From contig NZ_LR701494.1 in the NCBI RefSeq assembly GCF_902498785.1, forward strand, positions 991,022 through 1,055,021: 64,000 nt of DNA, read 5' to 3'. Position 1 is the stretch's first letter, and the number at the start of each line of letters is the position of its first letter. This document shows positions 33,975 to 44,014 of the stretch, piece after piece. This DNA is from Sphingomonas sp. EC-HK361 (GTDB lineage: Bacteria; Pseudomonadota; Alphaproteobacteria; Sphingomonadales; Sphingomonadaceae). Below the pieces are notes generated by a model. It had not been told where the DNA came from and searched no databases. It was given only the letters and a program-made list of their open reading frames with translations. Made by a program: the position numbers and the translations under genes.

Positions 33975-35204
33975 TCATTTCGCGGTGCCGCTATCTTTGG
34001 TCATCGCAGCTGGTAGCGTGATCTCCGGCAACCGCGTCTTCGGCGCGCAGTTCACTGCGGTGTCGATCCGCGCTTTCGCAAACTTGCCCGGCCCGTCGGC
34101 GTTCAGCGTCTTCGCGTCGCCATTCTGCACGCAGATACCCGGATCAGGGCGTTTGGGATCGACGAAGCCGTCCCACAGCACCGCGGGCAGCGTCCCGCCG
34201 GCCAGCGCCTTCAACGGTGCATAGCGGTTGCCCGGATTCGTGCCGCCGCCGGAAAAGCGGTTGCCGGTGATGTAGATGTCCTGCGGATAGGGATCATAGG
34301 CTTCGGCGATGCCGCGCTTGGTATCGAAGCCGGTCGAATAGTAGCTCGAGATGATGACGTTCGCGGTCTGGTTGTCGGCGATGTCGTTGTCGAAGATCTC
34401 GACCATATCGTTCGAATTGACGATGATGCCGGAACCCGGCGGCACGCTGCTGACCGCACTTCCCTTCGCGCCGAAATTCGCGTGGTTGTTGGCCTTCACC
34501 ACATTCTTGAACACGCGCGTCGCGCTGCCCGGCACCGGCAGGTTCGGCATGTTGAACACCAGGATGCCGCCGGCATTGCCGGTCGCGGTGTTGCCATAGA
34601 CGTCGGCGTGGCTCGAATTCTCGATCTCGATCCCGGCGACATTGCCCTCGGCGCGATTGTCGCGGACGATGATGTTGCTCGACTGGCCGACATAGATGCC
34701 GGCGTCCGATGCGCCCTTCACCACGCTTCCTTCGATCAGCACGTTCGTGACCTGCACCGGATAAAGGCCATAGGCGCCGTTCGAAGTCTTCGGCCCGCCA
34801 GTCCATTCGGCGCGCACGCGGCGCATTACCGCGTTCTTCGTGCCGTTGATCTTCAGCGCATCGCCCTTCGTGTCCTCCAGCGCGATATCCTGCAGCGTGA
34901 AATCATCGCCGGTGACGAGCAGCCCCTCGGCACCCGAATTGGCCTTGGCGAAGGACAGGACCGTCTTGTCCATTCCCGCGCCCTTGATCGTCACGCCGTT
35001 GGCGGCGAGGCTCAGGCTGCGGCTCAGCGCATATTTGCCCGCCGGAATGTCGATCACGTCGCCGGGCTTGGCGTCGAGCAACTGCTGCTGCAGTTTCTTC
35101 TCGAACCCGGCATCGACGACGAACCCTTCGGCGTCGGTCTTCTTGCCGCACCCGCCGAGCAGCGGCAGCGTCGCCAGCGCGGCGATTATAACGACCTTAC
35201 GCAT
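33975..35204 (-). CDS. Parallel beta-helix repeat lipoprotein (TIGR03805-like)
   Basis: 409 residues. The lipobox is LLGGC (Cys19). The mature protein is built of beta-helix turns: [81 protein letters not shown], then [18 protein letters not shown]. This is the fold of polysaccharide lyases and epimerases, but no catalytic set is obvious. It sits 14 bp downstream of the TonB receptor and upstream of the diheme cytochrome, the pairing seen for this family elsewhere. It probably faces the periplasm and binds a carbohydrate (inference). Confidence 0.87.
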   Translation of the reverse strand: MRKVVIIAALATLPLLGGCGKKTDAEGFVVDAGFEKKLQQQLLDAKPGDVIDIPAGKYALSRSLSLAANGVTIKGAGMDKTVLSFAKANSGAEGLLVTGDDFTLQDIALEDTKGDALKINGTKNAVMRRVRAEWTGGPKTSNGAYGLYPVQVTNVLIEGSVVKGASDAGIYVGQSSNIIVRDNRAEGNVAGIEIENSSHADVYGNTATGNAGGILVFNMPNLPVPGSATRVFKNVVKANNHANFGAKGSAVSSVPPGSGIIVNSNDMVEIFDNDIADNQTANVIISSYYSTGFDTKRGIAEAYDPYPQDIYITGNRFSGGGTNPGNRYAPLKALAGGTLPAVLWDGFVDPKRPDPGICVQNGDAKTLNADGPGKFAKARIDTAVNCAPKTRLPEITLPAAMTKDSGTAK

Positions 35205-35218
35205 TGCGATCCTCTCCT

Positions 35219-37645
35219 TCAGAATTTGAACCCGATTTCGACGCCGTAGAATGCCGGGCGATCGAGCCGGACATAGGGCGTCCGGAAGATATCGGCGCTG
35301 ATCGTGTTGAGCGCGCGCGGCCGCTGATCGTCGAAGATGTTCTCGCCGTAGACCGCGACCGTGAACTGGTCCCCCGGCAGCCGCCAGCCGATCTTCGCAT
35401 TCACGTTGCTGCGCGCGCTGTAGAGCTTGCCGAGCTTCGAGAAGTCGACCTCCGATCCGCCATCCGCAACCGACGCCGCAAGCCCGGCATTGATCGCGCG
35501 CGTCGCATCGTTGAGCAGGATGCGCGAGGTGTAGCTCCAGCTCGCATCCGCGAACAGGCTGCCGGGTCCGCCGAAATCATGATCGAAATGCCCCGACAGG
35601 ACGCCGCGGAAGCGCGGTTCGCCGGTCGGCTGGCCCGAAATGTCGATATTCTGTTCGGTTCGCGTCACCCACTTCGAATTGACGTAGCCCGCGACCGCCG
35701 AAAGCGAGAAATCGCGACTGACGACGAACTGGGTCTCGACATCGACGCCATACGCCTCCGAGTCGCCGGACCGCGTGATGTACTGCGGCAACTGCCCGCC
35801 GGTATCCTCCAGGCTGATCGACTGGCGGTTCTTGTATTTGAAATAATAGCCCGAGGCGTTGAAGCGCACGCGCCGATCGAACAGCTCGGTCTTGAAGCCA
35901 CCTTCGTAGTTCCAGACATTCTCCGGGGCGAAGAACGAGTTGATCTGCACCGAATTGAACCCGCCCGCCTTATAGCCGCGCGTTGCCGAGGCATAGAGCA
36001 GCACGTTCGGATCGGCCTGATACTGGACGACGAAGCGCGGGGACACATCGTTGAAGACCGCGCGCCGGGTAAATGGCACGTTCTCCAGCGCGCCTACATC
36101 GAAGATCAGGCCGTTGGGTCCGACCGTCGCGCGGTAGAAATCTGCGGCGCTGACGAAGGTGCCGACCGGAAACAGGTTCGCGCCGAGGATGGCGTTGTAG
36201 ACCGCACCGTCCGCGCCCGTCGTCTCCAGCCCCCCGCCGTCGAAGCCGCCGTTGAGCCAGGTAAAGCGTTTAAGATCGTGCGTGTAGCGAATGCCGCCGA
36301 TCAGGCTCAGCTTGTCGGTGATGCGGAAGGTCGCGTCGCCGAATGCCGCGAAGCTTTCGTTGGCGGCGCGGTTGTTCATATCCTCGCGGAATTGCTGGCC
36401 GAAGACGTTCGGGATGCCGACAGAATCGAGGATCGAAAAGATCGGAAAATCCGCGACAGCGCCGAGCAGATTATCGACCGAATCCGACAGCAACGTCACC
36501 GCGCTGGTTTGCCGGGCGCGCTCGTGGAAGTAACTCACCCCCAGAAGGGCGTTGATCCGATCGGTGTCGTAGGATGCGCGCAATTCCTGATAGAGGCTCG
36601 CATTCCGCTCGATATTCTCGGTATCGAGATACAGCCGCGGATTGGCGGTGCCGTCCTCGTCCTCGCGGTTGTGCGTTTCGAAATGCTTGAACGCGGAGAT
36701 GCTCGTGAAGGTGAGGTCGCCCGCCCGCGCATTCGCGGTCAGCGTGACGGCGTTCAGAAGCCGCGTTTCCTTGTTGTCGATTACGTCGTTCGAGAACGGC
36801 CCGAACGGCGACTTGCTGAGCGCGTAGACGCCGATGCCGATCGCGGTCGGGCCGTCCTGTGCGGTGTCGTCATGGTCATAGGCCAGCGTCACGTCGGTTG
36901 CGGCCGACGGTTCCCAGCGTAGTGCCGCGCGCCCCGATGTGTTGTCCTCCTTCTGGCGCCGCGCCCCGTTCAGCGCGTCCTTTAGATAGCCGTTGCGGCG
37001 ATTGATCACGCCATTCACGCGCAGAAAGAGATTGTCGGCGATCGGCGTATTCCCGGTGACGTCGAGCCGCGCCTTTTCGTAATTGCCGAGCTGGATCGTG
37101 CCCTTCATCTCGGTCTTGTCGTTCGGCTGGTTGGTGATGATCGAGATCGCGCCAGCGGAGGTATTTCGCCCGAAGAGCGTGCCCTGCGGCCCCTTCAGCA
37201 CCTCGACCCGCGCGACATCGTTGAAGAAGATCAGCGACGAACCCGATCGCCCCGAATAGACCCCGTCGATGAAGATGCCGACCGACGGCTCGGTTCCGAT
37301 CCCGAAATCGTCGGTCTTCACCCCGCGGATCGAATAGCTCGGCTGGGTCACCGAATCGTCGTTGATCGTGAGGCCCGGCGTGAAGGTGTCGAGATCGCCG
37401 ATCGTCTCCGCGCTGAGCGCCGCCAGCGCCTGGCCGTCAAAGGCCTTGATGCTGATCGGCACCTTCTGCAGCGATTGCTCGCGCTTCTGGGCGGTGACGA
37501 TAATGTCGTCCACCGCAAGGTCATCCCCTTGCGGCGTCTGGGTGGCCGCCGACGGGTTGTCCGGCGCGACCTGCGCCTGCGCGGATGTCGCCGCTGCCAG
37601 TGCCAGGCCCGACACCATGATCGCGAACATGTTTTGCCCCGCCAT
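35219..37645 (-). CDS. TonB-dependent receptor heading the beta-helix/diheme operon
   Basis: 808 residues, outer-membrane barrel. Signal peptide to about Ala24 (the start could also be the Met six codons in). Plug domain with DDIIVTAQKREQSLQKVPIS (TonB box region), YSIRGVKTDDFG and VEVLKGPQGTLFGRNTSAG. The barrel ends in Phe (VEIGFKF), as required for insertion. The ligand is unknown; iron, carbohydrate and other compounds all use this type. Transcription continues into the beta-helix gene 14 bp later. The 102-bp region upstream carries overlapping small palindromes. Confidence 0.92.
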   Translation of the reverse strand: MAGQNMFAIMVSGLALAAATSAQAQVAPDNPSAATQTPQGDDLAVDDIIVTAQKREQSLQKVPISIKAFDGQALAALSAETIGDLDTFTPGLTINDDSVTQPSYSIRGVKTDDFGIGTEPSVGIFIDGVYSGRSGSSLIFFNDVARVEVLKGPQGTLFGRNTSAGAISIITNQPNDKTEMKGTIQLGNYEKARLDVTGNTPIADNLFLRVNGVINRRNGYLKDALNGARRQKEDNTSGRAALRWEPSAATDVTLAYDHDDTAQDGPTAIGIGVYALSKSPFGPFSNDVIDNKETRLLNAVTLTANARAGDLTFTSISAFKHFETHNREDEDGTANPRLYLDTENIERNASLYQELRASYDTDRINALLGVSYFHERARQTSAVTLLSDSVDNLLGAVADFPIFSILDSVGIPNVFGQQFREDMNNRAANESFAAFGDATFRITDKLSLIGGIRYTHDLKRFTWLNGGFDGGGLETTGADGAVYNAILGANLFPVGTFVSAADFYRATVGPNGLIFDVGALENVPFTRRAVFNDVSPRFVVQYQADPNVLLYASATRGYKAGGFNSVQINSFFAPENVWNYEGGFKTELFDRRVRFNASGYYFKYKNRQSISLEDTGGQLPQYITRSGDSEAYGVDVETQFVVSRDFSLSAVAGYVNSKWVTRTEQNIDISGQPTGEPRFRGVLSGHFDHDFGGPGSLFADASWSYTSRILLNDATRAINAGLAASVADGGSEVDFSKLGKLYSARSNVNAKIGWRLPGDQFTVAVYGENIFDDQRPRALNTISADIFRTPYVRLDRPAFYGVEIGFKF

Positions 37646-37667
37646 CCCCTGTCCCCTTATTTTTGTG

Positions 37668-37687
37668 AGCCATGGCTATCATATAGC
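37668..37687. promoter_or_regulatory. Overlapping palindromes upstream of the TonB receptor
   Basis: AGCCATGGCT (37668-37677) is a perfect 10-base palindrome and GCTAT-CAT-ATAGC (37675-37687) is a perfect inverted repeat overlapping it. They lie 23 bp upstream of the receptor start, in the 102-bp gap shared with rluE, and could be an operator. No regulator gene is adjacent. Confidence 0.35.
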
Positions 37688-37747
37688 GATCGGTATCGAA
37701 AGGGGGTGCGATTGGCGCGCTGATGGGCTCAGGCTACAGCGCCGCGC

Positions 37748-38314
37748 ATGCTGATCCTCTTCAACAAGCCCTATGACGTGCTCAGCCAGTTCACCGATCG
37801 CGGCACCGCCGGATCGACGCGGCGCACGATGTCGGACTTCATCGATGTGCCGGGCGTCTATCCGGCAGGACGACTCGATCGCGATAGTGAAGGCCTGATG
37901 CTGCTGACCGACGATGGCCGGTTGCAGGCGCGGATCGCCGATCCACGGTTCAAGATGCCCAAAACCTATCTCGTGCAGGTTGAAGGGGAGGTCGCGGACG
38001 ACGCGCTGATCGCGCTGCGGCGCGGCATCCGGTTGAAGGACGGCCCGACCCGGCCTGCCGAGATCGAGCGGATCGACGACCCGCAACTCTGGCCGCGCAA
38101 TCCGCCGATCCGCGTCCGCAAGGCCATCCCCGACTGCTGGCTTCGCCTGACGATCCGCGAAGGACGCAACCGCCAAGTTCGCCGCATGACCGCCGCGATC
38201 GGCAACCCGACGCTGCGGCTCGTGCGCTGGAGCATCGGCGACTGGTCGATCGAGGGCCTAGCGCCCGGAGAATGGCGCAGCGCTGCCGGTCCCCGGACTG
38301 AACCGGGCGACTAG
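37748..38314 (+). CDS. rluE: 23S rRNA pseudouridine synthase RluE type
   Basis: 188-residue RsuA-family pseudouridine synthase without an S4 domain, the RluE form that modifies U2457 of 23S rRNA in E. coli. The catalytic Asp is in [26 protein letters not shown] and [16 protein letters not shown] are the other conserved blocks. Its 3' end overlaps the convergent hutC coding region by 57 bases (38258-38314), which is unusual and means the two C-termini are coded on opposite strands of the same DNA. Confidence 0.9.
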   Translation: MLILFNKPYDVLSQFTDRGTAGSTRRTMSDFIDVPGVYPAGRLDRDSEGLMLLTDDGRLQARIADPRFKMPKTYLVQVEGEVADDALIALRRGIRLKDGPTRPAEIERIDDPQLWPRNPPIRVRKAIPDCWLRLTIREGRNRQVRRMTAAIGNPTLRLVRWSIGDWSIEGLAPGEWRSAAGPRTEPGD

Positions 38315-38968
38315 ATCGAACCGATCGCCGCGAAACAGTTGCCGGACGAATGTCACGGTTTCCTCCGCGCGCCATGTCGTGCGCCTCAGTTCCAGACAGG
38401 CGCTCCGTGCACGCAGGCCAAGCGCGCGCGCTTCGGCAGGCGACGCCTCGACCGCCTTGATCTGATGCTCCGCCGTCGTCCACGGCACGTGGCGCAGCAG
38501 CCACGTGCCGGGCGCCTCCTCCAGAAAGCTGGCCTTGGCCGCGTCCGGCACCACGGCGAGCACTATCAGGCGACGTTCGAGCGCGAAGGGTTCGCCGCCG
38601 CCGCAATGCACGCCCTCGATCAGCAACGCCGGCGAGGGAAAGTCGGGGCAGTCGTCCGGGCGACTGTCACGGCGCACGGTCTGCTGCCAGCGATACGCCT
38701 CCCCGCGCGCGGTGATGACCTCGGCGAGATCGGGCACGGCGAGGACCGCCGAATGGACCTGCGGATGCGCGACGAACGATCCGGCCTTGCGCCGCCGTTC
38801 GATCAGCCCGGACCGCGCGAGCGTTCCCAGTGCCTTGCCCACCGTCGCCCGCGCGCAGCCATAGGTCGCCACGAGTTCATGCTCGAACGGAATACGGTCG
38901 CCCGGGCGCCATTCGCCAGAGTGAATCCGCGCCTCGATATCGCTGCGGATGCGACGTTCGATCGTCAC
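38258..38968 (-). CDS. hutC: Histidine utilisation repressor HutC (GntR family)
   Basis: 236 residues. N-terminal winged helix: [21 protein letters not shown], then [20 protein letters not shown], and a C-terminal UTRA ligand domain with [11 protein letters not shown] and [14 protein letters not shown]. HutC proteins bind urocanate and release hut operators. ATG 38968 overlaps the hutF stop (ATGA), so hutF-hutC are co-transcribed. The expected operator is the perfect palindrome at 40333-40350. The last 57 coding bases overlap rluE. Confidence 0.92.
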   Translation of the reverse strand: MTIERRIRSDIEARIHSGEWRPGDRIPFEHELVATYGCARATVGKALGTLARSGLIERRRKAGSFVAHPQVHSAVLAVPDLAEVITARGEAYRWQQTVRRDSRPDDCPDFPSPALLIEGVHCGGGEPFALERRLIVLAVVPDAAKASFLEEAPGTWLLRHVPWTTAEHQIKAVEASPAEARALGLRARSACLELRRTTWRAEETVTFVRQLFRGDRFDLVARFSPGTGSAAPFSGR

Positions 38969-40314
38969 GAAAGCAGGCCGGCCACGGTGCGGCGATAGGC
39001 CTCAGAAACCTGGCCTGCCGCGACATGCCGGCCGCCCTCGACCTGCTTGCGACCGCCGCGCCACACGCAATCGATGACACTGGACCGCGCGGCGAAGACC
39101 CAGCGATCGAACAGCGTGTCGGTGTCGGCGCCGGCCATCGCGGGATGTGTCCTGTCGAGCGAGACGAGGTCGGCCGAAGCGCCGACCTGCAATCCGCCCG
39201 CGACGCCGAGCGCCTGCGCGCCGCCCTGTAGCGCGGTCGTGAACAGCCGCTTTCCGACCGATGGCTCGCGGTCGTCAGCGAGCACGGCGCGGCGGCGATG
39301 CGTCAGCCGCTGCGAATATTCGATCGCCCGCAGTTCGGCCGCGGCATCGACGAGGATATTCGAATCGGTGCCGACCCCGAACCGACCGCCCGCGCCAAGG
39401 TAGCGTTCGGCCGGGAAGATGCCGTCGCCCAGATTGGCCTCGGTCACCGGGCACAGTCCCGCGACCGCGCCGCTGGCTGCCAGTCGGTCGCATTCCGCGT
39501 CGCTCAGATGGGTGGCGTGGATCAGGCACCAGCGGGCGTCGATCTCGGCATGATCGAGCAGCCACTCGACCGGCCGCGCCCTGCTCCACGCGACGCACGC
39601 CTCGACCTCGCGCATCTGCTCAGCGGCGTGGATGTGGATGGGTCCGTCGTGCGCAAGCGGAAGAATCGCGGCCAGCTCATCCGGCGTGATCGCGCGCAGC
39701 GAATGGGGCGCGATGCCCTGCCGCGCGTCGGCGGGAAGCTTCGACCGGCTCGCCTCGACCAGCGGCGCGAAATCATCGATGGTCGACAGGAAACGTCGCT
39801 GGCCGGGCGCCGGCGCGGCGCCGCCGAAATCGCCATGCGCGTAGAACACCGGGAGCAGCGTCAACCCGATCCCGCTCGTCTGCGCCGCCGCGACGATCGC
39901 ACCGGCGGTTTCCGCAGGATCGGCATAGCGCCGGCCATCAATGTCGTTGTGAAGATAGTGGAATTCGCCGACGCGGGTGAACCCCGATTCCAGCATCTCG
40001 ACATAGGCCTGCGCGGTGATCGCGGCGATATCGTCGGGAGTCAGCCGGTCGAGGAACCGGTACATGACCTCGCGCCAGCTCCAGAAATCGTCGTCCGGGC
40101 GCCCACGTCGTTCCGACAAGCCCGCCATGCCACGCTGGAAACCGTGGCTGTGGACGTTGCACAGGCCAGGGAGCGCGGTGCTGTGCCGCTCGTCCCCCGG
40201 CAGCGGCGCAATATCGGCGTCGACCGAGACGATGCACCCGCCGGAAATCCCGATCCGCACCCGCTGCGCCCAGCCTTGCGGCAACAGGGCGTTTTCGAAC
40301 CAGAGATGTGTCAT
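38965..40314 (-). CDS. hutF: Formimidoylglutamate deiminase HutF
   Basis: 449-residue amidohydrolase converting N-formimidoyl-L-glutamate to N-formyl-L-glutamate, the substrate of HutG. Metal ligands His55 and His57 are in [11 protein letters not shown], a further His in IHIHAAEQ, and the terminal Asp in GVGTDSNI. The segment [16 protein letters not shown] is typical of HutF. ATG 40314 is chosen; the longer frame upstream crosses the palindromic operator and hutI. It is divergent from hutI, with the operator between. Confidence 0.93.
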   Translation of the reverse strand: MTHLWFENALLPQGWAQRVRIGISGGCIVSVDADIAPLPGDERHSTALPGLCNVHSHGFQRGMAGLSERRGRPDDDFWSWREVMYRFLDRLTPDDIAAITAQAYVEMLESGFTRVGEFHYLHNDIDGRRYADPAETAGAIVAAAQTSGIGLTLLPVFYAHGDFGGAAPAPGQRRFLSTIDDFAPLVEASRSKLPADARQGIAPHSLRAITPDELAAILPLAHDGPIHIHAAEQMREVEACVAWSRARPVEWLLDHAEIDARWCLIHATHLSDAECDRLAASGAVAGLCPVTEANLGDGIFPAERYLGAGGRFGVGTDSNILVDAAAELRAIEYSQRLTHRRRAVLADDREPSVGKRLFTTALQGGAQALGVAGGLQVGASADLVSLDRTHPAMAGADTDTLFDRWVFAARSSVIDCVWRGGRKQVEGGRHVAAGQVSEAYRRTVAGLLS

Positions 40315-40332
40315 CAGGCCTCCCTCGCGCAT

Positions 40333-40350
40333 ATTATGTCTAGACATAAT
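40333..40350. promoter_or_regulatory. Probable HutC operator, perfect 18-bp palindrome
   Basis: ATTATGTCTAGACATAAT is its own reverse complement over all 18 bases and stands out in the GC-rich background. It lies 19 bp upstream of hutF and 26 bp upstream of hutI, in the divergent promoter, so one site can control both arms. The TGTCTAGACA core fits the type of palindrome bound by GntR/HutC-family repressors. Confidence 0.8.
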
Positions 40351-40375
40351 CGGGCGCGTTGCGCAACATCGCGGC

Positions 40376-41566
40376 ATGGATCGGCTGTGGACCAATGCCC
40401 GACTCGCGACGATGACCGGTGACGGGCTGGGCATTGTCGAAGACGGCGTGGTCGCCAGCCGCGACGGGCGGATCGCCTATGCCGGCCCGCGCGCGGCTGC
40501 ACCCGATATGGCAGGCGAGATCATCGACTGCGCCGGGCGGTGGATTACGCCGGGGCTGATCGACTGCCACACCCACCTGATCCACGCCGGCGACCGCGCC
40601 GGCGAATGGGCGATGCGGCTGGAAGGTGCGAGCTATGAGGCAATCGCGCGTGCCGGCGGCGGCATCCTCTCGACGATGCGCGCCACCCGCGCGGCAAGCG
40701 AGGCTGAACTCGTCGCCACCGCCCTGCCGCGGCTCGATGCGCTGCTGGCGGAAGGCGTCACGACGATCGAGGTGAAGTCGGGCTACGGACTTACCACGGC
40801 GGACGAGCTCAAGATGCTCCGCGCGGCGCGGGCGCTGGGCGATGCCCGCGCAGTCAGCGTCGCTACGACGCTGCTCGGCGCGCATGCATTGCCGCCGGAA
40901 TATGTCGGGCGCGCGGACGACTATGTCGCGCTGGTCGCCGACGAAATGATCCCCGCCGCCAGGGGCATGGCGGACGCTGTCGATGCTTTTTGCGAAGGAA
41001 TCGGCTTCTCGACCGAGCAGACCACGCGCGTGTTCGACGCGGCGAAGGCGGCAGGCTTGCCGGTGAAGCTCCACGCCGAGCAACTCTCGGCGCTCAACGG
41101 CGCAAGCCTCGCTGCCCGTTATGGCGCGCTCTCCGCCGATCATCTGGAGCATGCCGACGAAAGCGACGTCCGCGCGATGGCCGAGGCCGGAACCGTCGCG
41201 GTGCTGCTGCCCGGCGCCTATTATTTCATGCGCGAGACGCAGCTGCCGCCGATCGACCGGTTCCGCGCGCATCACGTGCCGATCGCGATCGCGACAGATT
41301 GCAATCCGGGCACATCGCCGACGACGTCGCTGCTGCTCATGCTCAACATGGCGGCGACGCTGTTCCGGCTGACGGTGACGGAATGCCTGCGCGGGGTGAC
41401 GGCGAATGCCGCCCGCGCGCTCGGTCGCTCCGCCTCAATCGGCACGATCGAAACGGGGAAAGCCTGCGATCTCGCTGTCTGGAACATCACCGACCCGGCG
41501 GAGCTGGTCTACCGGATCGGCTTCAATCCCCTGTTCCAGCGCGTGAAGGACGGCCGATGCTGCTAA
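40376..41566 (+). CDS. hutI: Imidazolonepropionase HutI
   Basis: 396-residue metal-dependent amidohydrolase opening imidazolone propionate to N-formimidoylglutamate. His65 and His67 lie in [10 protein letters not shown]; other metal residues are in VKLHAEQLS and ATDCNPGT. The [14 protein letters not shown] block is typical of HutI. ATG 40376 is the first start after the operator. The stop overlaps hutH by 10 bases. Third step of histidine breakdown. Confidence 0.95.
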   Translation: MDRLWTNARLATMTGDGLGIVEDGVVASRDGRIAYAGPRAAAPDMAGEIIDCAGRWITPGLIDCHTHLIHAGDRAGEWAMRLEGASYEAIARAGGGILSTMRATRAASEAELVATALPRLDALLAEGVTTIEVKSGYGLTTADELKMLRAARALGDARAVSVATTLLGAHALPPEYVGRADDYVALVADEMIPAARGMADAVDAFCEGIGFSTEQTTRVFDAAKAAGLPVKLHAEQLSALNGASLAARYGALSADHLEHADESDVRAMAEAGTVAVLLPGAYYFMRETQLPPIDRFRAHHVPIAIATDCNPGTSPTTSLLLMLNMAATLFRLTVTECLRGVTANAARALGRSASIGTIETGKACDLAVWNITDPAELVYRIGFNPLFQRVKDGRCC

Positions 41567-43077
41567 CCCCCGGCGCCGTTTCCTTTGCGGCGTGGCGCGA
41601 TATCTACGCGGGCGCGATCCCCGTCCTCGATCCGGATTGCCGCCCGGCTATTGCTGAAAGCGCCGCTGCGGTCGCACGGATTCTCGCGCGGGGTGAACCG
41701 GTCTACGGCATCAACACCGGCTTCGGAAAACTCGCGAGTGTGCGGATCGAAGGCTGCGATCTGGCCGCGCTCCAGCGTAACATCGTGCTGAGCCACGCCG
41801 CGGGTGTCGGCGATCCGATGCCGGTGCCGGTGGCGCGGCTGATGATGGCGCTGAAGCTCGCGAGCCTCGCCCGCGGTGCCTCGGGCGTGGCGCCCGCGAC
41901 GGTCGCGCTCCTCGAAGCGATGCTCGCGCGCGGGCTTACCTCGGTGGTGCCGGCCAAGGGATCGGTCGGCGCCTCGGGCGATCTCGCCCCGCTTGCACAC
42001 ATGACCGCCGCGATGATCGGTGTCGGCGAGGTTTTCGTGGACGGCGCGCGGATACCCGCGCAGCGGGCGATGGCCGATGCGGGCCTCGCGCCGCTGGAAT
42101 TGGGCCCCAAGGAAGGACTCGCGCTGCTCAACGGCACGCAATTCTCGTGCGCCTACGCGCTCGCCGCCCTCTTCGAGGCGGAGCGGCTGTATCGCACCGC
42201 GCTCGTCACCGGGGTGCTGTCGACCGAGGCGGCCAAGGGGTCCGACACGCCGTTCGACCACCGCATCCACGCTTTGCGTGGACACCCAGGCCAGATCGAA
42301 ACCGCCGCGGCCTTGCGCGGACTCATGAAAGGGTCGGCGATCCGCGCATCCCACCGGATCGACGATCTGCGGGTGCAGGACCCCTATTGCCTGCGCTGCC
42401 AGCCACAGGTGATGGGCGCGGTGCTCACGCTGCTGCGCCAGGCGGCGGACACGTTGCTGACCGAAGCCAATGGCGTGTCGGACAACCCACTGATCTTCGC
42501 CGACACCGACGAAGCCTTGTCGGGCGGCAACTTCCACGCCGAGCCGGTCGCGTTTGCCGCGGACATGATCGCGATCGCCTTGTGCGAGATCGGCAGCCTG
42601 TCCGAGCGGCGGATCGCGATGCTCGTCGATCCCGCACTTTCGGGCCTGCCCGCCTTCCTGACCCCGCGGCCGGGGCTCAATTCAGGATTCATGATCCCGC
42701 AGGTGACCGCTGCGGCACTGGTCAGCGAGAACAAGCAGCGCGCCTATCCTGCAAGCGTCGATTCGATCCCGACCTCGGCCAATCAGGAAGATCACGTGTC
42801 GATGGCAGCGCACGGCGCCCGGCGGTTGATCGAGATGGCCGCCAATGTCGAACAGGTGCTGGCGATCGAGCTGCTCGCGGGTGCGCAGGGCTGCGACTTC
42901 CACGCCCCGCTCGCATCCAGCGCGCCGGTGGAGGCGGTCCGGGCGTTGTTGCGCGCTGAGGTGCCGACGCTCGACCACGACCGCTACATGGCGCCGGACA
43001 TCGAGGCCGCGGCGGTGCTGATCCGCGCGCCGGAGCTGCTGGCGGCGGTGGGCACGTTGCCGGGAGTGGCGGGGTGA
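41557..43077 (+). CDS. hutH: Histidine ammonia-lyase HutH
   Basis: 506-residue enzyme deaminating histidine to urocanate. The Ala139-Ser140-Gly141 triad in [13 protein letters not shown] forms the MIO cofactor autocatalytically. Other family marks are [36 protein letters not shown] and [17 protein letters not shown] 41557 overlaps the end of hutI by 10 bases. A 110-bp palindromic repeat separates it from hutG. Confidence 0.96.
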   Translation: MLLTPGAVSFAAWRDIYAGAIPVLDPDCRPAIAESAAAVARILARGEPVYGINTGFGKLASVRIEGCDLAALQRNIVLSHAAGVGDPMPVPVARLMMALKLASLARGASGVAPATVALLEAMLARGLTSVVPAKGSVGASGDLAPLAHMTAAMIGVGEVFVDGARIPAQRAMADAGLAPLELGPKEGLALLNGTQFSCAYALAALFEAERLYRTALVTGVLSTEAAKGSDTPFDHRIHALRGHPGQIETAAALRGLMKGSAIRASHRIDDLRVQDPYCLRCQPQVMGAVLTLLRQAADTLLTEANGVSDNPLIFADTDEALSGGNFHAEPVAFAADMIAIALCEIGSLSERRIAMLVDPALSGLPAFLTPRPGLNSGFMIPQVTAAALVSENKQRAYPASVDSIPTSANQEDHVSMAAHGARRLIEMAANVEQVLAIELLAGAQGCDFHAPLASSAPVEAVRALLRAEVPTLDHDRYMAPDIEAAAVLIRAPELLAAVGTLPGVAG

Positions 43078-43086
43078 GCGCCATAA

Positions 43087-43196
43087 ATTCTCCCCGGCGA
43101 AGGCCGGGGCCCAGTTGGGAAGGTGGCAGTGCTCTGGTGCGGCATTCTCCCAATGATCGTGCCCTAACTGGACCCCGGCCTTCGCCGGGGAGGAAT
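43087..43196. repeat. Long palindromic repeat (family 2 relative) inside the hut operon
   Basis: 110 bp with arms TTCTCCCCGGCGAAGGCCGG and CCGGCCTTCGCCGGGGAGGA flanking CCCAGTTGGG / AACTGGA segments. Each arm is also a hairpin by itself. It is built like family 2 but uses CCGGCGAAGGCCGG. It fills nearly all of the 136-bp gap between hutH and hutG, the only large gap in the hutIHGU arm. Confidence 0.88.
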
Positions 43197-43213
43197 CAAG
43201 GGGAGAGCCGGAC

Positions 43214-44014
43214 ATGACCCATTGGCTCCACGTACGCCGCGCGGACACCCCGCTGATCCTCGCCTTCCCGCACGGCGGCACCGCAATCCCCGACGACCTG
43301 CTCGGCGCCTTCCGTTCGCGCTGGTGGGCGATCCGCGATGCCGACTGGCATATTCGCCAACTCTATGACGGGCTTGCCGACGCCACCATGATCTGGAATG
43401 ACATGTCGCGCAGCGTCATCGACTGCAACCGCGATCCGTCCGGCGCATCGCTCTATCCCGGACAGGCGACCACCGGGCTTTGCCCGACCGAGACGTTCGA
43501 TGGCGAGCCGCTGTATCGCGACGGCGCGACGCCCGACATCGCCGCGCGCCGCGCTGCCTGGTTCACCCCCTATCATGCGGCGATCGAGGCCGAGATCGCG
43601 CGGTTGCGCGCGCACCATCCCCGCGTCGTGCTCTACGATTGCCACGCGATCCGCAGCCGCATCCCGCGCCTGTTCGATGGCGAATTGCCCGAACTCAATA
43701 TCGGCACCGATGGCGGCGCAACGTGTGCCCCGGCTCTCAGCGAAGCGGTGGTCGCAGCCTGTCGCGGGCGATCACACATCCTGAACGGCCGGTTCCGCGG
43801 CGGCTGGACGACGCGGCATTACGGGCGACCCGAAGAGGGTGTCCATGCCATCCAGATGGAGATCGCGATGCGCGCCTATCTCGACGAGCCGCCGGACGAA
43901 CCGGACGAGCACAACTGGCCACCCGTTTGGAACCCCGCGCGCGCCGCGCCGCTGCGCGCCGACCTCGAACGCATCCTCGCCGCCGTCACCGCCTTCGCCA
44001 AGGACCAGACATGA
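43214..44014 (+). CDS. hutG: N-formylglutamate deformylase HutG
   Basis: 266-residue zinc hydrolase releasing formate and glutamate from N-formylglutamate. Family features: [15 protein letters not shown] near the N-terminus, the [15 protein letters not shown] block, [16 protein letters not shown], and [14 protein letters not shown]. With HutF it forms the two-step route that yields ammonia and formate rather than formamide. The stop overlaps hutU (ATGA). Confidence 0.93.
   Translation: MTHWLHVRRADTPLILAFPHGGTAIPDDLLGAFRSRWWAIRDADWHIRQLYDGLADATMIWNDMSRSVIDCNRDPSGASLYPGQATTGLCPTETFDGEPLYRDGATPDIAARRAAWFTPYHAAIEAEIARLRAHHPRVVLYDCHAIRSRIPRLFDGELPELNIGTDGGATCAPALSEAVVAACRGRSHILNGRFRGGWTTRHYGRPEEGVHAIQMEIAMRAYLDEPPDEPDEHNWPPVWNPARAAPLRADLERILAAVTAFAKDQT

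Noticed and set aside
35204-36922. Plus-strand open frame opposite the TonB receptor
   Set aside because: Antisense of a well-supported receptor with an intact signal peptide and terminal Phe.
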